From: Prevotella sp.
GTDB taxonomy: Bacteria; Bacteroidota; Bacteroidia; Bacteroidales; Bacteroidaceae
Direction of reading: 5' to 3'
DNA: 54,606 bases
Assembly (NCBI GenBank): GCA_017400455.1
Contig: JAFPTC010000132.1
Span: 1 to 54,606, forward strand
Position numbers and translations under genes: made by a program. The notes below the pieces were generated by a model that saw only the letters and a list, made by a program, of their open reading frames with translations, did not search any database and was not told the origin of the DNA. Each line of letters starts with the position of its first letter. The first letter of the stretch is position 1. This document shows, piece after piece, positions 8,053-16,297 of this stretch.

Positions 8053-8694
8053 ATGGATAAGAACAAGCAATTTGTCATCACCATCAACCGCGAAGTGGGC
8101 TCTGGCGGACGAACCGTGGGCCGCAAACTGGCCGAGCGCCTGGGCGTGAAATACTATGACAAGGCCTTGGTGAAGGGCCTTACCCAGAAGTTCGGGCTCA
8201 CCCTTGAAGAGATTGAACGCATCAAGGGACAGAAGAAATCGTGGTGGAACGAGTTCAATATCTACTACAATGCCCGTGTGGGCAGCGCCCGCATGCCCAT
8301 GGAGGCCGAGGTGCAGCTGACCACCGCCTCGATGTTCGAGACCGAGAAGGCCATCCTCCAGGAACTGGCCAAGGAGGAATCGTGCGTGGTGGCCGGACGG
8401 TCGGGCTTCCTGGTGTTTCGCGACTGGCCCAACCACCTGAACGTCTTCATCCAGGCCTCGCAGCAGCACCGCGTGGAGCGCATCATGCGCAAGCAGGGCG
8501 TCAGCGAGCAGCAGGCCCTCGACATCATCGAGAAGATGGACTCCACCCGCGAGACCTACATCCAGAAGTATGACGACACCACCCGTTACGACACCCGTAA
8601 CTACCAGATTGTGCTCTCGATGGACGACATGACCCCCGACGCCGCTGCCGACGTGATCATGGCCTACATCAACGCCATGGGGTCTGAGAAATAG
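8053..8694 (+). CDS. Cytidylate-kinase-like family protein
   Basis: A 213-residue P-loop kinase-like protein. The N-terminal nucleotide loop reads INREVGSGGRTVGRKLAE, the GSGGRTVG form of the cytidylate-kinase-like (AAA_26-type) family rather than the GPAGSGKS of true Cmk. VVAGRSGFLVF and the arginine-rich lid segment QQHRVERIMRKQGVS follow. The phosphate acceptor is not known for this family. It is cytoplasmic with no signal peptide. It heads a same-strand run with a 7-base gap to the binding-protein gene, so it may be co-transcribed with the signalling genes behind it; whether it has a role with them is unknown. Confidence 0.85.
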   Translation: MDKNKQFVITINREVGSGGRTVGRKLAERLGVKYYDKALVKGLTQKFGLTLEEIERIKGQKKSWWNEFNIYYNARVGSARMPMEAEVQLTTASMFETEKAILQELAKEESCVVAGRSGFLVFRDWPNHLNVFIQASQQHRVERIMRKQGVSEQQALDIIEKMDSTRETYIQKYDDTTRYDTRNYQIVLSMDDMTPDAAADVIMAYINAMGSEK

Positions 8695-8701
8695 CAGAAG
8701 A

Positions 8702-9670
8702 ATGAGGAGGAACATGAAAATGTGGACTCTGAGGCTGGCGATGACGCTCATCGCCTGCCACCTGTCGCTGCCCGCGTCGCTGGCCCAGGTGGAGCTGGTG
8801 TTCACGCCCCAGTGGACGGCTCAGGCACAGTTTGCCGGCTTCTATGTGGCGCAGACCAAGGGCTTCTACCAGGAGGTGGGGCTGAAGGTGCACATTGTCC
8901 ATCCGTCGTCCTCGAACCCCTGCATCAACCGCCTGAAGGACGGCAGCAGCCAGATTATCACCCTTCAGCTGCCCGCCGCCATGCACCAAGTGGATCAGGG
9001 CATGCAGCTGGTGAACGTGATGCAGGTGCTGCAGAACAACTCGCAGATGATTGTGTCGCATAAGCCGCTGAAGACCATCCGCGACCTCGATGGCAAGAAG
9101 GTGGGCACGTGGCATGCCGGCTTCAGCGAGCTGGCCTTCGCCGTGGCCCACCAGCAGCAGATAAACATAGAGTGGGTGGAATTTGCGCAGAACGTAAACC
9201 TCTATGTGTCCAAGGCCGTCGACGCCACCATGGCCCAAAGCTACAACGAGTTCTTCCAACTTCAGTTGGCGGGCCAGCGCTTCCAGCCCAGCCAGCTCAT
9301 CTATCTGGCTGACATTGGCTGCAACGTTCCCGAAGACGGCATCTACGTCACGGCCGACTTCTACCGCGTCCACCACGTGGAGGTGGAGCGCTTTGCCGAG
9401 GCTACGCGCCGGGGATGGGAGTGGGCGGCCGAGCATCCCGAGGAGACCCTGGACATTGTGATGGAGATTACGCGCAGAAACGGCGTGAGCACCAACCGTC
9501 CGGCCCAGCGCTGGATGCTGAACCAGATTCTGGAGCTGGCCGAAGACCGCAAGAGCGGCCGCCGTACCTATCGCTTAGAGCCGGAAGCCGTGGCACTGGC
9601 CAATAAGCTGATGCGCCAGAACGGCTACCTGTCGAAAGATATTACTTACGAAATGCTTAGTAAACCATGA
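8702..9670 (+). CDS. THI5/NMT1-like periplasmic binding protein
   Basis: A 322-residue exported substrate-binding protein. The signal peptide runs to about SLPASLAQ (residue 29). The mature N-terminus VELVFTPQWTAQAQFAGFYV, then AQTKGFYQEVGL, is the hallmark of the SsuA/THI5/NMT1 family, and LDGKKVGTWHAGFSE is the usual second-lobe segment. These proteins normally deliver pyrimidine, thiamine-precursor, nitrate or sulfonate ligands to ABC permeases, but no permease or ATPase gene is nearby. Instead its stop overlaps the start of a Cache-SpoIIE signalling protein (ATGA at 9667-9670). A second possible start at 8714 follows AGGAGG with very short spacing. A sensory role is my inference. Confidence 0.85.
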   Translation: MRRNMKMWTLRLAMTLIACHLSLPASLAQVELVFTPQWTAQAQFAGFYVAQTKGFYQEVGLKVHIVHPSSSNPCINRLKDGSSQIITLQLPAAMHQVDQGMQLVNVMQVLQNNSQMIVSHKPLKTIRDLDGKKVGTWHAGFSELAFAVAHQQQINIEWVEFAQNVNLYVSKAVDATMAQSYNEFFQLQLAGQRFQPSQLIYLADIGCNVPEDGIYVTADFYRVHHVEVERFAEATRRGWEWAAEHPEETLDIVMEITRRNGVSTNRPAQRWMLNQILELAEDRKSGRRTYRLEPEAVALANKLMRQNGYLSKDITYEMLSKP

Positions 9671-12075
9671 AGCTTCCCGTTGCCCTGAACCCCTCGCGCT
9701 CGCTGGCGACGAAGATCACCGTTTGGGTCGTAATCACCATTCTGGCCGTCTTCTTAGTCCTTACACTGTTCATCCAGCGCACCACGGCCGAAGGCATCTT
9801 CCTTGAGGCCAACGCCCGCTACATGGGAATGCTGGCCGGCAACAACGAGCGGGTGAACGCCACGCTGAAGTCGGTAGAAGCAGCCATCGGCAACACCGTG
9901 CCGTTGGTGGAGGAAAACCTCGACCGCCCCGACCGCCTCTACGGTCTCGTGGAGCGGGTGGTGGCGCTGAACCCTGACATCGTGGGGTCGGCCATTGCCT
10001 TTGAACCCTACTACTATCCGGAGAAAGGCAAGCAGTTCTCGCCCTATGCCTACCGCATAGGCAACACCGTCGACAGCAAACAACTGGGATCGCCCGACTA
10101 TGAGTACCACTACATGGACTGGTATCAGATTCCCAAGCTTTTAGGCAAACCCTATTGGAGCGAGCCCTATTATGACACCGACGGCGGCAACACGATGATG
10201 ACTACCTACTCGCTGCCCCTGCGCAACAACGATGGCGAGCTTTACGCCATCTTCACCGCCGATGTCGCCTTGGAATGGCTCAGCAGCATGATGGAAGAAA
10301 CCGACAGCATCAACAACAGCGAGGGTGCCCTGGGTCAGGGCCACGCCTATAGCTTCATCATCGGGCGCGGCGGAACCTACATTGCCCATCCCGACCGCGA
10401 GCGCGTGCTGAACGAGACCTATTTCAGCCACGCCATGGAAACCGCCGATACGCTGGATGACTATGCTGGCTACCAGATGATTGCTGGCTGTCGGGGCAAC
10501 GCCCACTTAGACGGCTCCGACACGCTCAGCATCTACTACTCGCCCATCGAGCGTACGGGCTGGTCAATGGCCATCGTCGTACCCGACGCAGAAATCGTGG
10601 CCGGCGCCCGGCGGGCAGGCTATATCATCCTGGGCTTGATGCTGCTGGGCCTGCTTGCCGTCATCCTGGTGTGCCGCTATGCCATTGGGCGCATCACCAA
10701 GCCGCTGACACGCTTTGCCGCCTCGGCCGACGAGATTTCGCTGGGCCATTTCGACACACCACTGCCCGGCGTGAAGACCCACGACGAGATGCGCCACCTG
10801 CACGACTCGTTCCTCACCATGCAACATTCGCTGAACCAGCAGATACAGGAGACGGCACGCGTCACCGAACAGAAGGGCCGCATAGAAAGCGAGCTGCACA
10901 TTGCCCGCAGCATCCAGATGGCCATGCTGCCCAAGACCTTCCCGCCCTATCCCGACCGCGACGAGATATCCATCTACGGCCAGCTGACACCCGCCAAGGA
11001 GGTGGGCGGCGACCTCTACGACTTCTACATACGCGAGGACAAACTCTTCTTCTGCATAGGCGACGTCAGCGGCAAGGGCGTCCCCGCCTCGCTGGTGATG
11101 GCCGTCACCCGGGCCCTGTTCCGCACCATCTCCTCCCACGAGTCGCAGCCCGACCGCATTGTGAGCCTGCTGAACGACACGATAGCCGAGGACAACGAGA
11201 CCTGCATGTTCGTCACCATGTTCGTGGGCGTCATCGACCTGCCCACGGGCTACATGCAGTATTGCAACGCCGGCCACGACGCCCCGCTGCTCATCTCGAA
11301 GGGAGGGCGCCGCATAGGCCTGCTGCCCGTGGACAGCAATCTGCCCGCCGGCGTGATGTATGGCTGGAAGTTCAGCCTCCAGGAAACAAGCATAGACAAC
11401 GGAACGACCATCTTCCTCTATACCGACGGACTGACCGAGGCCGAGGACATCAATCACGGCCAGTTTGGCGAAGACCGCATCTTCGATTCGGCCCGTACCT
11501 GCTGCTTAAGCGGACAGATGACTCCCCGCCGGCTGCTGGAGCAGATGACCGACGACATCCATGCCTTCGTGGGCGAAGCCGAGCAGAGCGACGACCTGAC
11601 GATGATGGCCATCCAGTATGACCTGAAGCGGGATATTCACCACCACCACTCGCTGACGCTGCCCAACGACGTCGAGGCCGTGCCCCAGCTCCACGAGTTC
11701 ATCGAGGAAGTGGCCGAGGCAGCTCAGCTGGACGCCTCGCTCACCATGAGCCTGAACCTGGCCATCGAGGAGGCCGTGGTGAACGTGATGAACTACGCCT
11801 ATCCGCCAGGCACGCAGGGCACCATCAACCTCTTTGCCACCACCGACGACCACTGCCTGACCATGATCATCAGCGACACTGGCACCCCCTTCGACCCCAC
11901 CGCCAAGGAAGAGGTAGACACCACCCTCTCGGCCGAAGACCGGCCCATCGGCGGGCTGGGCATCCACCTGATTCGCCAGATTATGGACACCGTGGAATAT
12001 GAGTATGTAGACGGCAAGAACGTGCTCACGCTGAAGAAGACAATACTTCCCGCCGGGAATGAGAAAACCGAATAA
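9667..12075 (+). CDS. Cache-HAMP-SpoIIE phosphatase-HATPase (RsbU/RsbW-type fusion)
   Basis: An 802-residue inner-membrane signalling protein. TM1 (16-36) and TM2 (318-340) bracket a Cache-like sensor (about 40-310). HAMP follows (341-395), then a SpoIIE/RsbU-type PP2C phosphatase (412-655) with metal-site motifs VGGDLYDFY, GDVSGKG, YTDGLTEAED and SDDLTMM. Last is an RsbW/SpoIIAB-type HATPase (660-792) with NLAIEEAVVNVMNYAYP, SDTGTPFDP and GGLGIHLIR. It therefore carries both the phosphatase and the serine-kinase halves of a partner switch in one chain. The likely substrate, a STAS protein, is encoded 21 bases downstream, and a THI5-like binding protein is translationally coupled upstream. 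Whether both activities operate cannot be told from sequence. Confidence 0.93.
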   Translation: MKLPVALNPSRSLATKITVWVVITILAVFLVLTLFIQRTTAEGIFLEANARYMGMLAGNNERVNATLKSVEAAIGNTVPLVEENLDRPDRLYGLVERVVALNPDIVGSAIAFEPYYYPEKGKQFSPYAYRIGNTVDSKQLGSPDYEYHYMDWYQIPKLLGKPYWSEPYYDTDGGNTMMTTYSLPLRNNDGELYAIFTADVALEWLSSMMEETDSINNSEGALGQGHAYSFIIGRGGTYIAHPDRERVLNETYFSHAMETADTLDDYAGYQMIAGCRGNAHLDGSDTLSIYYSPIERTGWSMAIVVPDAEIVAGARRAGYIILGLMLLGLLAVILVCRYAIGRITKPLTRFAASADEISLGHFDTPLPGVKTHDEMRHLHDSFLTMQHSLNQQIQETARVTEQKGRIESELHIARSIQMAMLPKTFPPYPDRDEISIYGQLTPAKEVGGDLYDFYIREDKLFFCIGDVSGKGVPASLVMAVTRALFRTISSHESQPDRIVSLLNDTIAEDNETCMFVTMFVGVIDLPTGYMQYCNAGHDAPLLISKGGRRIGLLPVDSNLPAGVMYGWKFSLQETSIDNGTTIFLYTDGLTEAEDINHGQFGEDRIFDSARTCCLSGQMTPRRLLEQMTDDIHAFVGEAEQSDDLTMMAIQYDLKRDIHHHHSLTLPNDVEAVPQLHEFIEEVAEAAQLDASLTMSLNLAIEEAVVNVMNYAYPPGTQGTINLFATTDDHCLTMIISDTGTPFDPTAKEEVDTTLSAEDRPIGGLGIHLIRQIMDTVEYEYVDGKNVLTLKKTILPAGNEKTE

Positions 12076-12096
12076 TCAGAAAAACATTAAAACGCT

Positions 12097-12399
12097 ATGT
12101 TTTTTGAAGTAGAAGAAAAAGATGGAGGCATGTACGCCACGGTCAGTGGCCGCCTCGACACCCCGTCAGCCGCTAAGGCCCAGCAGGAGATTACCCCGCT
12201 GCTGGAGAATGCCGACAAGTTCATAACGCTCGACTGCACCAACCTGGAATATATCAGCAGCTCGGGCCTGCGCCTGCTGCTCACCATTCGCAAGGAGGCT
12301 GCCCGCAAGGGTGGAAACGTGGTGGTGGAGCACATCAGCGACGACATCAAGAAGGTGCTTATGATGACCGGCTTCATCAACCTGTTTGAAATAAGATAG
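12097..12399 (+). CDS. STAS-domain anti-sigma-factor-antagonist-like protein
   Basis: A 100-residue stand-alone STAS domain of the SpoIIAA/RsbV type. The phosphorylation loop reads LEYISSSGLRLLL; one of Ser54-56 corresponds to the serine phosphorylated by RsbW-type kinases and dephosphorylated by SpoIIE-type phosphatases. The N-terminal VSGRLDTPSA strand-turn also fits. It lies directly after the phosphatase/kinase fusion and 30 bases before a RelA/SpoT-type synthetase, in the same orientation. In Bacillus such proteins release a sigma factor, but no sigma or anti-sigma gene is visible here, so the downstream target may be something else. Confidence 0.93.
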   Translation: MFFEVEEKDGGMYATVSGRLDTPSAAKAQQEITPLLENADKFITLDCTNLEYISSSGLRLLLTIRKEAARKGGNVVVEHISDDIKKVLMMTGFINLFEIR

Positions 12400-12429
12400 T
12401 ACCAGGCCGCTGCCTGTTGGTGGAAGCCC

Positions 12430-13527
12430 ATGAAGAACTACGGTCTTGACCTGCACGCCGAAATGCTGCTCGACGACTATCGCGAGCAGCTGCCGCTGTT
12501 TCAGCTGCTGCAGCAGGTGGTGGAGGCCAAGCTGCGCGACGCCATAGGGCAGATGGGCATTGAGGTGAACACCGTCGAGACCCGCATCAAGGAAGAGGCG
12601 TCGCTGGCCGGCAAGCTGGCCCGAAAGGGCGACAAGTATGGCTCGCTGGATGACATCACCGACATCTTCGGGGCCCGCATCATCGCCTTCTACAACGAAG
12701 ACGTGGACCGCATCGCCTCGATGGCCGAGTCGCTCTTCGACATTGACTGGGCCAACTCGGCCGACCGCCGCAAGATGCACGAGTTCAACAGCTTCGGCTA
12801 CAACTCGCTCCATTACATCTGCCGCCTGCCGGCCACCGTCTATCACGACCCCGAACATCCCGAGCTGAACCAGATACGCTTCGAGCTGCAGATGCGCACC
12901 GTGCTGCAGCACGTCTGGTCGGCCATCTATCATGACATTGGTTACAAAAGCGCCATTGAGACTCCCGTGGAGTATCGGCGCAGCCTGAGCCGTCTGGCCG
13001 GCATGCTGGAGCTGGCCGACGACGAGTTCAGTCGCATACGTAACGCCATTACCGAGTATCGTCGCCGCACGCAAAGCCTGGTCCAGAGTGCACGCCTGGT
13101 AGAAGTGCCTCTCGACGGCGACACTTTTCATTCCTTCCTCAATCTACATCCTTTCGACAAGCTGAACCAGAAGATAGCCGCCATCACCCAGGCAGAGCTA
13201 TGCGAGGCCGACTTGTCGCGCTATTGCCGCGTGCTGCGCCACCTGGGCTTCAGCACGCTGGGCGATGTGGAGAAAATGATTCGTGAAGAGTCGGACGACG
13301 CCTATCAGCTGGCCCTCTACCAGCTGGGCAGTACCGACATCGACATTCTTGCCGCCACCGTGGGCATACAGAACCTTTGCAGCGTCTATATTCTCAAGCA
13401 TGGAGGCGGCGAGGAAGGCCTCCGTCAGATGTTCGACCTGCTCTACGGGCCCAGCCAGCACAACGGCGTGATGGCGGGCTTCATCATGCAGCAGGCCAGC
13501 CGCCTGGCATTTATGAATCGCGCATAA
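12430..13527 (+). CDS. RelA/SpoT-domain (p)ppGpp synthetase-like protein
   Basis: A 365-residue cytoplasmic protein with a stand-alone nucleotidyltransferase domain of the RelA/SpoT family. Visible in order are the RIKEEASLAGKLARKG substrate segment (52-67), DITDIFGARIIAFY with the metal-binding Asp (75-88), FGYNSLHYI (122-130) and FELQMRTVLQHVWSAIYHDI (151-170). There is no HD hydrolase and no TGS/ACT region, so it resembles a small alarmone synthetase, with an extra helical C-terminal half (about 200-365) I cannot assign. It ends the run begun at 8053 and overlaps by 17 bases the convergent Mesh1-like hydrolase gene. The product (ppGpp, pppGpp or a related nucleotide) is not predictable. 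Confidence 0.88.
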   Translation: MKNYGLDLHAEMLLDDYREQLPLFQLLQQVVEAKLRDAIGQMGIEVNTVETRIKEEASLAGKLARKGDKYGSLDDITDIFGARIIAFYNEDVDRIASMAESLFDIDWANSADRRKMHEFNSFGYNSLHYICRLPATVYHDPEHPELNQIRFELQMRTVLQHVWSAIYHDIGYKSAIETPVEYRRSLSRLAGMLELADDEFSRIRNAITEYRRRTQSLVQSARLVEVPLDGDTFHSFLNLHPFDKLNQKIAAITQAELCEADLSRYCRVLRHLGFSTLGDVEKMIREESDDAYQLALYQLGSTDIDILAATVGIQNLCSVYILKHGGGEEGLRQMFDLLYGPSQHNGVMAGFIMQQASRLAFMNRA

Positions 13528-14128
13528 GCGTTTCCAGCGCGTCCAGCATTTCCTGGGGCAGGGCGTAGCGCCTGTCGCTGCTCTTGGCGTCGATGGCCTC
13601 AAGGAAGTGGGGCATCTCCTCTGCGTACACCTTCTTCATCTGGTTGTTCGTCCCGTCGTCCGTGGAGAACGAGTAGGACGTGTTTGCCAGCCTGTCGGCC
13701 AGCTTCACCATCGGGGCGTAGGGCGTCAGCCTGATGCCCTGGTAGTAATGTTCGCCGGCGCGCTCGGCCCGCGTGCGCCCCTTGTCGTTGGTCAGGGCGT
13801 ACACTATCTCAGCCGCCATGAGCGCCTGGCGGTCGTCCATCCATTGGGTGGCCGTGCGCTTCACGTCGTTGTAGGTCAGGCGCGCATCCTCAATGCTGTC
13901 GTGGAAATAGGCCCCGAAGAGCAGGGGCAGCACGTCCTCCTCGGCCGCGCAAGCCTCGTGGCCATATCGGCTGACGACCTCGGCCACCATGTCGAGGTGG
14001 AAGCCGTAGGGGTGGTTCTTGCCATAGCGCTGGTTCACGCTGTCGTGCAGCTCATGGGCCGCCTGCTTCATCTGTTCTATGGTCTGGGCGTGCCTGTCCA
14101 TGGCCTGCTGGAATTCTTCTCGTGTCAT
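13511..14128 (-). CDS. HD-domain protein, Mesh1/SpoT-like (p)ppGpp hydrolase candidate
   Basis: A 205-residue cytoplasmic HD phosphohydrolase. His44 (YGFHLDMV), the doublet His76-Asp77 in AYFHDSIEDARLTYNDV with Glu80-Asp81, and VKLADRLAN (Asp145, Asn149) match the metal and guanine-site pattern of Mesh1 and the SpoT hydrolase domain. The start at 14128 was chosen because the TACCTTTG promoter (reverse of 14156-14163) overlaps the longer alternative start at 14158. It has its own promoter and converges on the synthetase gene, with the two stops interlocked (overlap 13511-13527). Antagonism to the neighbouring synthetase is inference; other HD nucleotidases remain possible. Confidence 0.85.
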   Translation of the reverse strand: MTREEFQQAMDRHAQTIEQMKQAAHELHDSVNQRYGKNHPYGFHLDMVAEVVSRYGHEACAAEEDVLPLLFGAYFHDSIEDARLTYNDVKRTATQWMDDRQALMAAEIVYALTNDKGRTRAERAGEHYYQGIRLTPYAPMVKLADRLANTSYSFSTDDGTNNQMKKVYAEEMPHFLEAIDAKSSDRRYALPQEMLDALETLMRDS

Positions 14129-14155
14129 GATCGTGTTTTTTCCGGAATCATGGTG

Positions 14156-14163
14156 CAAAGGTA
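14156..14163 (-). promoter_or_regulatory. -7 promoter element of the HD hydrolase gene
   Basis: The minus strand reads TACCTTTG. It lies 27 bases before the chosen ATG and argues against the upstream in-frame ATG at 14158. Confidence 0.55.
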
Positions 14164-14228
14164 CAAAATAAGTGGGAGGAAAGAGCAGAAAAGCCTAAGT
14201 TTTTCTAACGCTAAAGGTTGAAACTTTT

Positions 14229-14325
14229 CTGCGGCGCCTCCGCGTGAAAATTTCTCACGTGAGATTTTTTTCTGGGAAGGCCTCCCGTGAAAAAATCTCA
14301 CGTGAGAAATTTTCACGGGGCGCCC
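14229..14325. repeat. CACGTG palindrome repeat, copy 2 (43-base period)
   Basis: TCTCACGTGAGA occurs at 14253-14264 and again at 14296-14307, exactly 43 bases apart, with GGAAGGCCTCCCGTGAAAAA between. It lies between the divergent promoters of the HD gene and yceD. Apart from the two promoters, the rest of 14129-14453 shows no gene. Confidence 0.75.
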
Positions 14326-14425
14326 CCCTGCATTTGTAGGGAGTGAAACCCTGCACACGTCGGGCCTTAGTGTGCAGAAATGAAAAAAAGTAAGAAAAAA
14401 ATATCCGTATTAGAAAAAAAGTTTG

Positions 14426-14433
14426 TAACTTTG
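14426..14433 (+). promoter_or_regulatory. -7 promoter element of yceD-rpmF-fabH
   Basis: TAACTTTG fits the consensus and lies 21 bases before the ATG at 14454. No clear TTTG is seen at the expected upstream distance. Confidence 0.55.
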
Positions 14434-14453
14434 CAGCCCGTTAGAAAGTGTAT

Positions 14454-14987
14454 ATGTGTAGCTTAGAGCAGTTTAAGATTGATTTGAAGGCCCTTGCCGA
14501 GGACGTGACGCCCCTGGACTGGCAGCTGGACGACCAATTCTTTGGCCAGCTCGAAGGCGCGCAGCTGCAGCACGGCTCTGTGCATGTGTCGGGGACTATA
14601 CGCAAGTCCGTCGGCTTTTATGAACTGGTGCTGCGCGGCGAAGGCACGGTCAGCGTGCCATGCGACCGCTGCCTCGACCCCATGGATCAGCCCATAGAGG
14701 CCAACCTGAGGCTGGTGGTGAAGCTGGGCACGGAATACACCGAAGACGACGAGGTGATAACCGTGGACGAGGCAGACCCTGTGCTCGACACGGCTTGGCT
14801 CATTTACGAGTCAGTGGCCTTGGCGGTACCCATCCAGCACGTTCATCAACCTGGCGATTGTAACGTAGCTATGATGCGGAAGCTCCAGGAGCTTTCGGCT
14901 GCCCGAAGCAGTGATGCGGACGCCAACCAGGCTGTTGACCCCCGATGGGCAGCCCTGCAGAAATTAGTCAACAACAGTAACAATTAA
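14454..14987 (+). CDS. YceD-like DUF177 protein
   Basis: A 177-residue cytoplasmic protein of the DUF177/YceD family, encoded next to rpmF in most bacteria and linked to 23S rRNA maturation and ribosome assembly. The family cysteine pair is in VPCDRCLDPMDQPI, followed by the acidic stretch TEYTEDDEVITVDEAD. The ATG at 14454 is preferred to the GTG at 14448 because MCSLEQFKIDLKAL matches the usual beginning. It is 15 bases upstream of rpmF and the first gene of a yceD-rpmF-fabH operon. Confidence 0.9.
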   Translation: MCSLEQFKIDLKALAEDVTPLDWQLDDQFFGQLEGAQLQHGSVHVSGTIRKSVGFYELVLRGEGTVSVPCDRCLDPMDQPIEANLRLVVKLGTEYTEDDEVITVDEADPVLDTAWLIYESVALAVPIQHVHQPGDCNVAMMRKLQELSAARSSDADANQAVDPRWAALQKLVNNSNN

Positions 14988-15002
14988 AAATATCTAAAGA
15001 AA

Positions 15003-15194
15003 ATGGCACATCCTAAAAGAAGACAGTCGAAGACTCGTACCGCAAAACGTCGCACCCATGACAAGGCAGTAGCCCCCACGCTGGCCCTCTGCCCCAACTG
15101 CGGCGCCTACTACATCTACCACACCGTATGCCCCTCGTGCGGCTACTATCGTGGCAAGGTGGCTATCAAGAAAGACGAAGAAGTGGCTGAATAA
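15003..15194 (+). CDS. rpmF: 50S ribosomal protein L32
   Basis: A 63-residue large-subunit protein. [17 protein letters not shown] and two CxxC pairs (LCPNCGAY and VCPSCGYY) identify the zinc-ribbon-bearing form of bL32. The last base of its TAA is the first base of the fabH ATG (15194), so the two are translationally coupled, the classic link between ribosome and fatty-acid synthesis genes. Confidence 0.97.
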   Translation: MAHPKRRQSKTRTAKRRTHDKAVAPTLALCPNCGAYYIYHTVCPSCGYYRGKVAIKKDEEVAE

Positions 15195-16195
15195 TGGGAA
15201 AGGTAAACGCGATCATTACTGGCATCGGCGGCTACGTGCCCGACTATGTGCTCACCAACGATGAGCTGTCGCGCATGGTTGACACCAACGATGAGTGGAT
15301 TATGACGCGTGTCGGAATCAAGGAGCGCCGAATCCTCACCGAGGAGGGCCTCGGCACTTCCTACATGGCGCGCAAGGCCGCCAAGGAACTCATCAAGAAG
15401 ACGGGCGTGGACCCCGACTCGATTGATGCGCTCATCGTGGCAACCTCGACGGCCGACTACCACTATCCCTCGACAGCCAGCATCGTTATTGGCAAGCTGG
15501 GCCTGAAGAACGCTATGGCGTTCGACTTCTGGGCAGCCTGCTGCGGCTTCATCTATTCGCTCGACGTCGCCACGTCGATGATTCAAAGCGGACGCTACAA
15601 GAAAATCATCCTCATCGGTGCCGACAAGATGTCGTCGGTCACGGACTATAAGGACCGCTCCACCTGTCCCCTCTTCGGCGACGGCGCAGGAGCAGTGCTG
15701 CTCGAAGCCACCGAGGAGGAAGGACTGGGACTGCAGGACTCCTACCTGCGCACCGACGGACTGGGACTGCCCTTCCTGCACATGAAGGCAGGCGGCTCGG
15801 TGAGCCCCGCAAGCCACTTCACCGTGGATCACCGCATGCACTACACCTATCAGGAGGGACGCACCGTGTTCCGCTATGCCGTGACCAACATGTCGGCCGA
15901 CAGTGCCCTCATCGCCGAGCGTAACGGCTTGACGAAGGACAACATCAACTGGATCATTCCCCACCAGGCCAACATGCGCATCATCGAGGCCGTGGCCAAG
16001 CGGCTGGAGATGCCCATGGAGAAGGTGATGGTGAACATCGAACGCTATGGCAACACCTCGGCAGGCACCATACCCTTGGCACTCTGGGAGTATGAGCCGC
16101 AGTTGCGCAAGGGCGACAACATCATCATGACGGCCTTCGGAGCCGGCTTCGTGCACGGAGCCAACTTCGTCCGCTGGGCCTACGACGGAAAATAG
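15194..16195 (+). CDS. fabH: 3-oxoacyl-[ACP] synthase III
   Basis: A 333-residue condensing enzyme that starts fatty acid synthesis by joining an acyl-CoA primer to malonyl-ACP. The catalytic cysteine lies in [13 protein letters not shown] (Cys116 by position), the His in [11 protein letters not shown] and the Asn in [15 protein letters not shown], giving the full Cys-His-Asn triad. The C-terminal loop [13 protein letters not shown] is standard. The start overlaps the rpmF stop by one base. A terminator-like hairpin follows at 16224-16260. plsX, often the neighbour in other phyla, is absent here. Confidence 0.97.
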   Translation: MGKVNAIITGIGGYVPDYVLTNDELSRMVDTNDEWIMTRVGIKERRILTEEGLGTSYMARKAAKELIKKTGVDPDSIDALIVATSTADYHYPSTASIVIGKLGLKNAMAFDFWAACCGFIYSLDVATSMIQSGRYKKIILIGADKMSSVTDYKDRSTCPLFGDGAGAVLLEATEEEGLGLQDSYLRTDGLGLPFLHMKAGGSVSPASHFTVDHRMHYTYQEGRTVFRYAVTNMSADSALIAERNGLTKDNINWIIPHQANMRIIEAVAKRLEMPMEKVMVNIERYGNTSAGTIPLALWEYEPQLRKGDNIIMTAFGAGFVHGANFVRWAYDGK

Positions 16196-16223
16196 CCCCA
16201 CGGGGCAAGACATCGGAATAATA

Positions 16224-16260
16224 AAAAAAGGGCGGATTGTTTGGCAGTTCGTCCTTTTTT
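16224..16260 (+). terminator. Terminator after fabH
   Basis: AAAAAAGGGCG (16224-16234) pairs with CGTCCTTTTTT (16250-16260), allowing one G-U pair, with a 15-base loop. It overlaps the upstream half of the next promoter. Confidence 0.6.
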
Positions 16261-16271
16261 CGTTATCTTTG
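16240..16271 (+). promoter_or_regulatory. Promoter of the small secreted protein at 16298
   Basis: TTTG at 16240-16243 and TATCTTTG at 16264-16271 are separated by 20 bases, a full match to the Bacteroidetes consensus. Confidence 0.7.
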
Positions 16272-16297
16272 TACCCGATAACAATAACTTTGAGCTT

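Noticed and set aside
8702-9670. Annotation of the THI5/NMT1-like protein as an ABC transporter component
   Set aside because: No permease or ATPase gene is within the window and the gene is translationally coupled to a signalling protein. Only the binding-protein fold is supported.
14125-14358. Minus-strand frame through the palindrome block (FFHGRPSQKKISREKFSRGG-type peptide)
   Set aside because: The peptide recurs wherever the palindrome occurs, so it is repeat-derived and not a gene.
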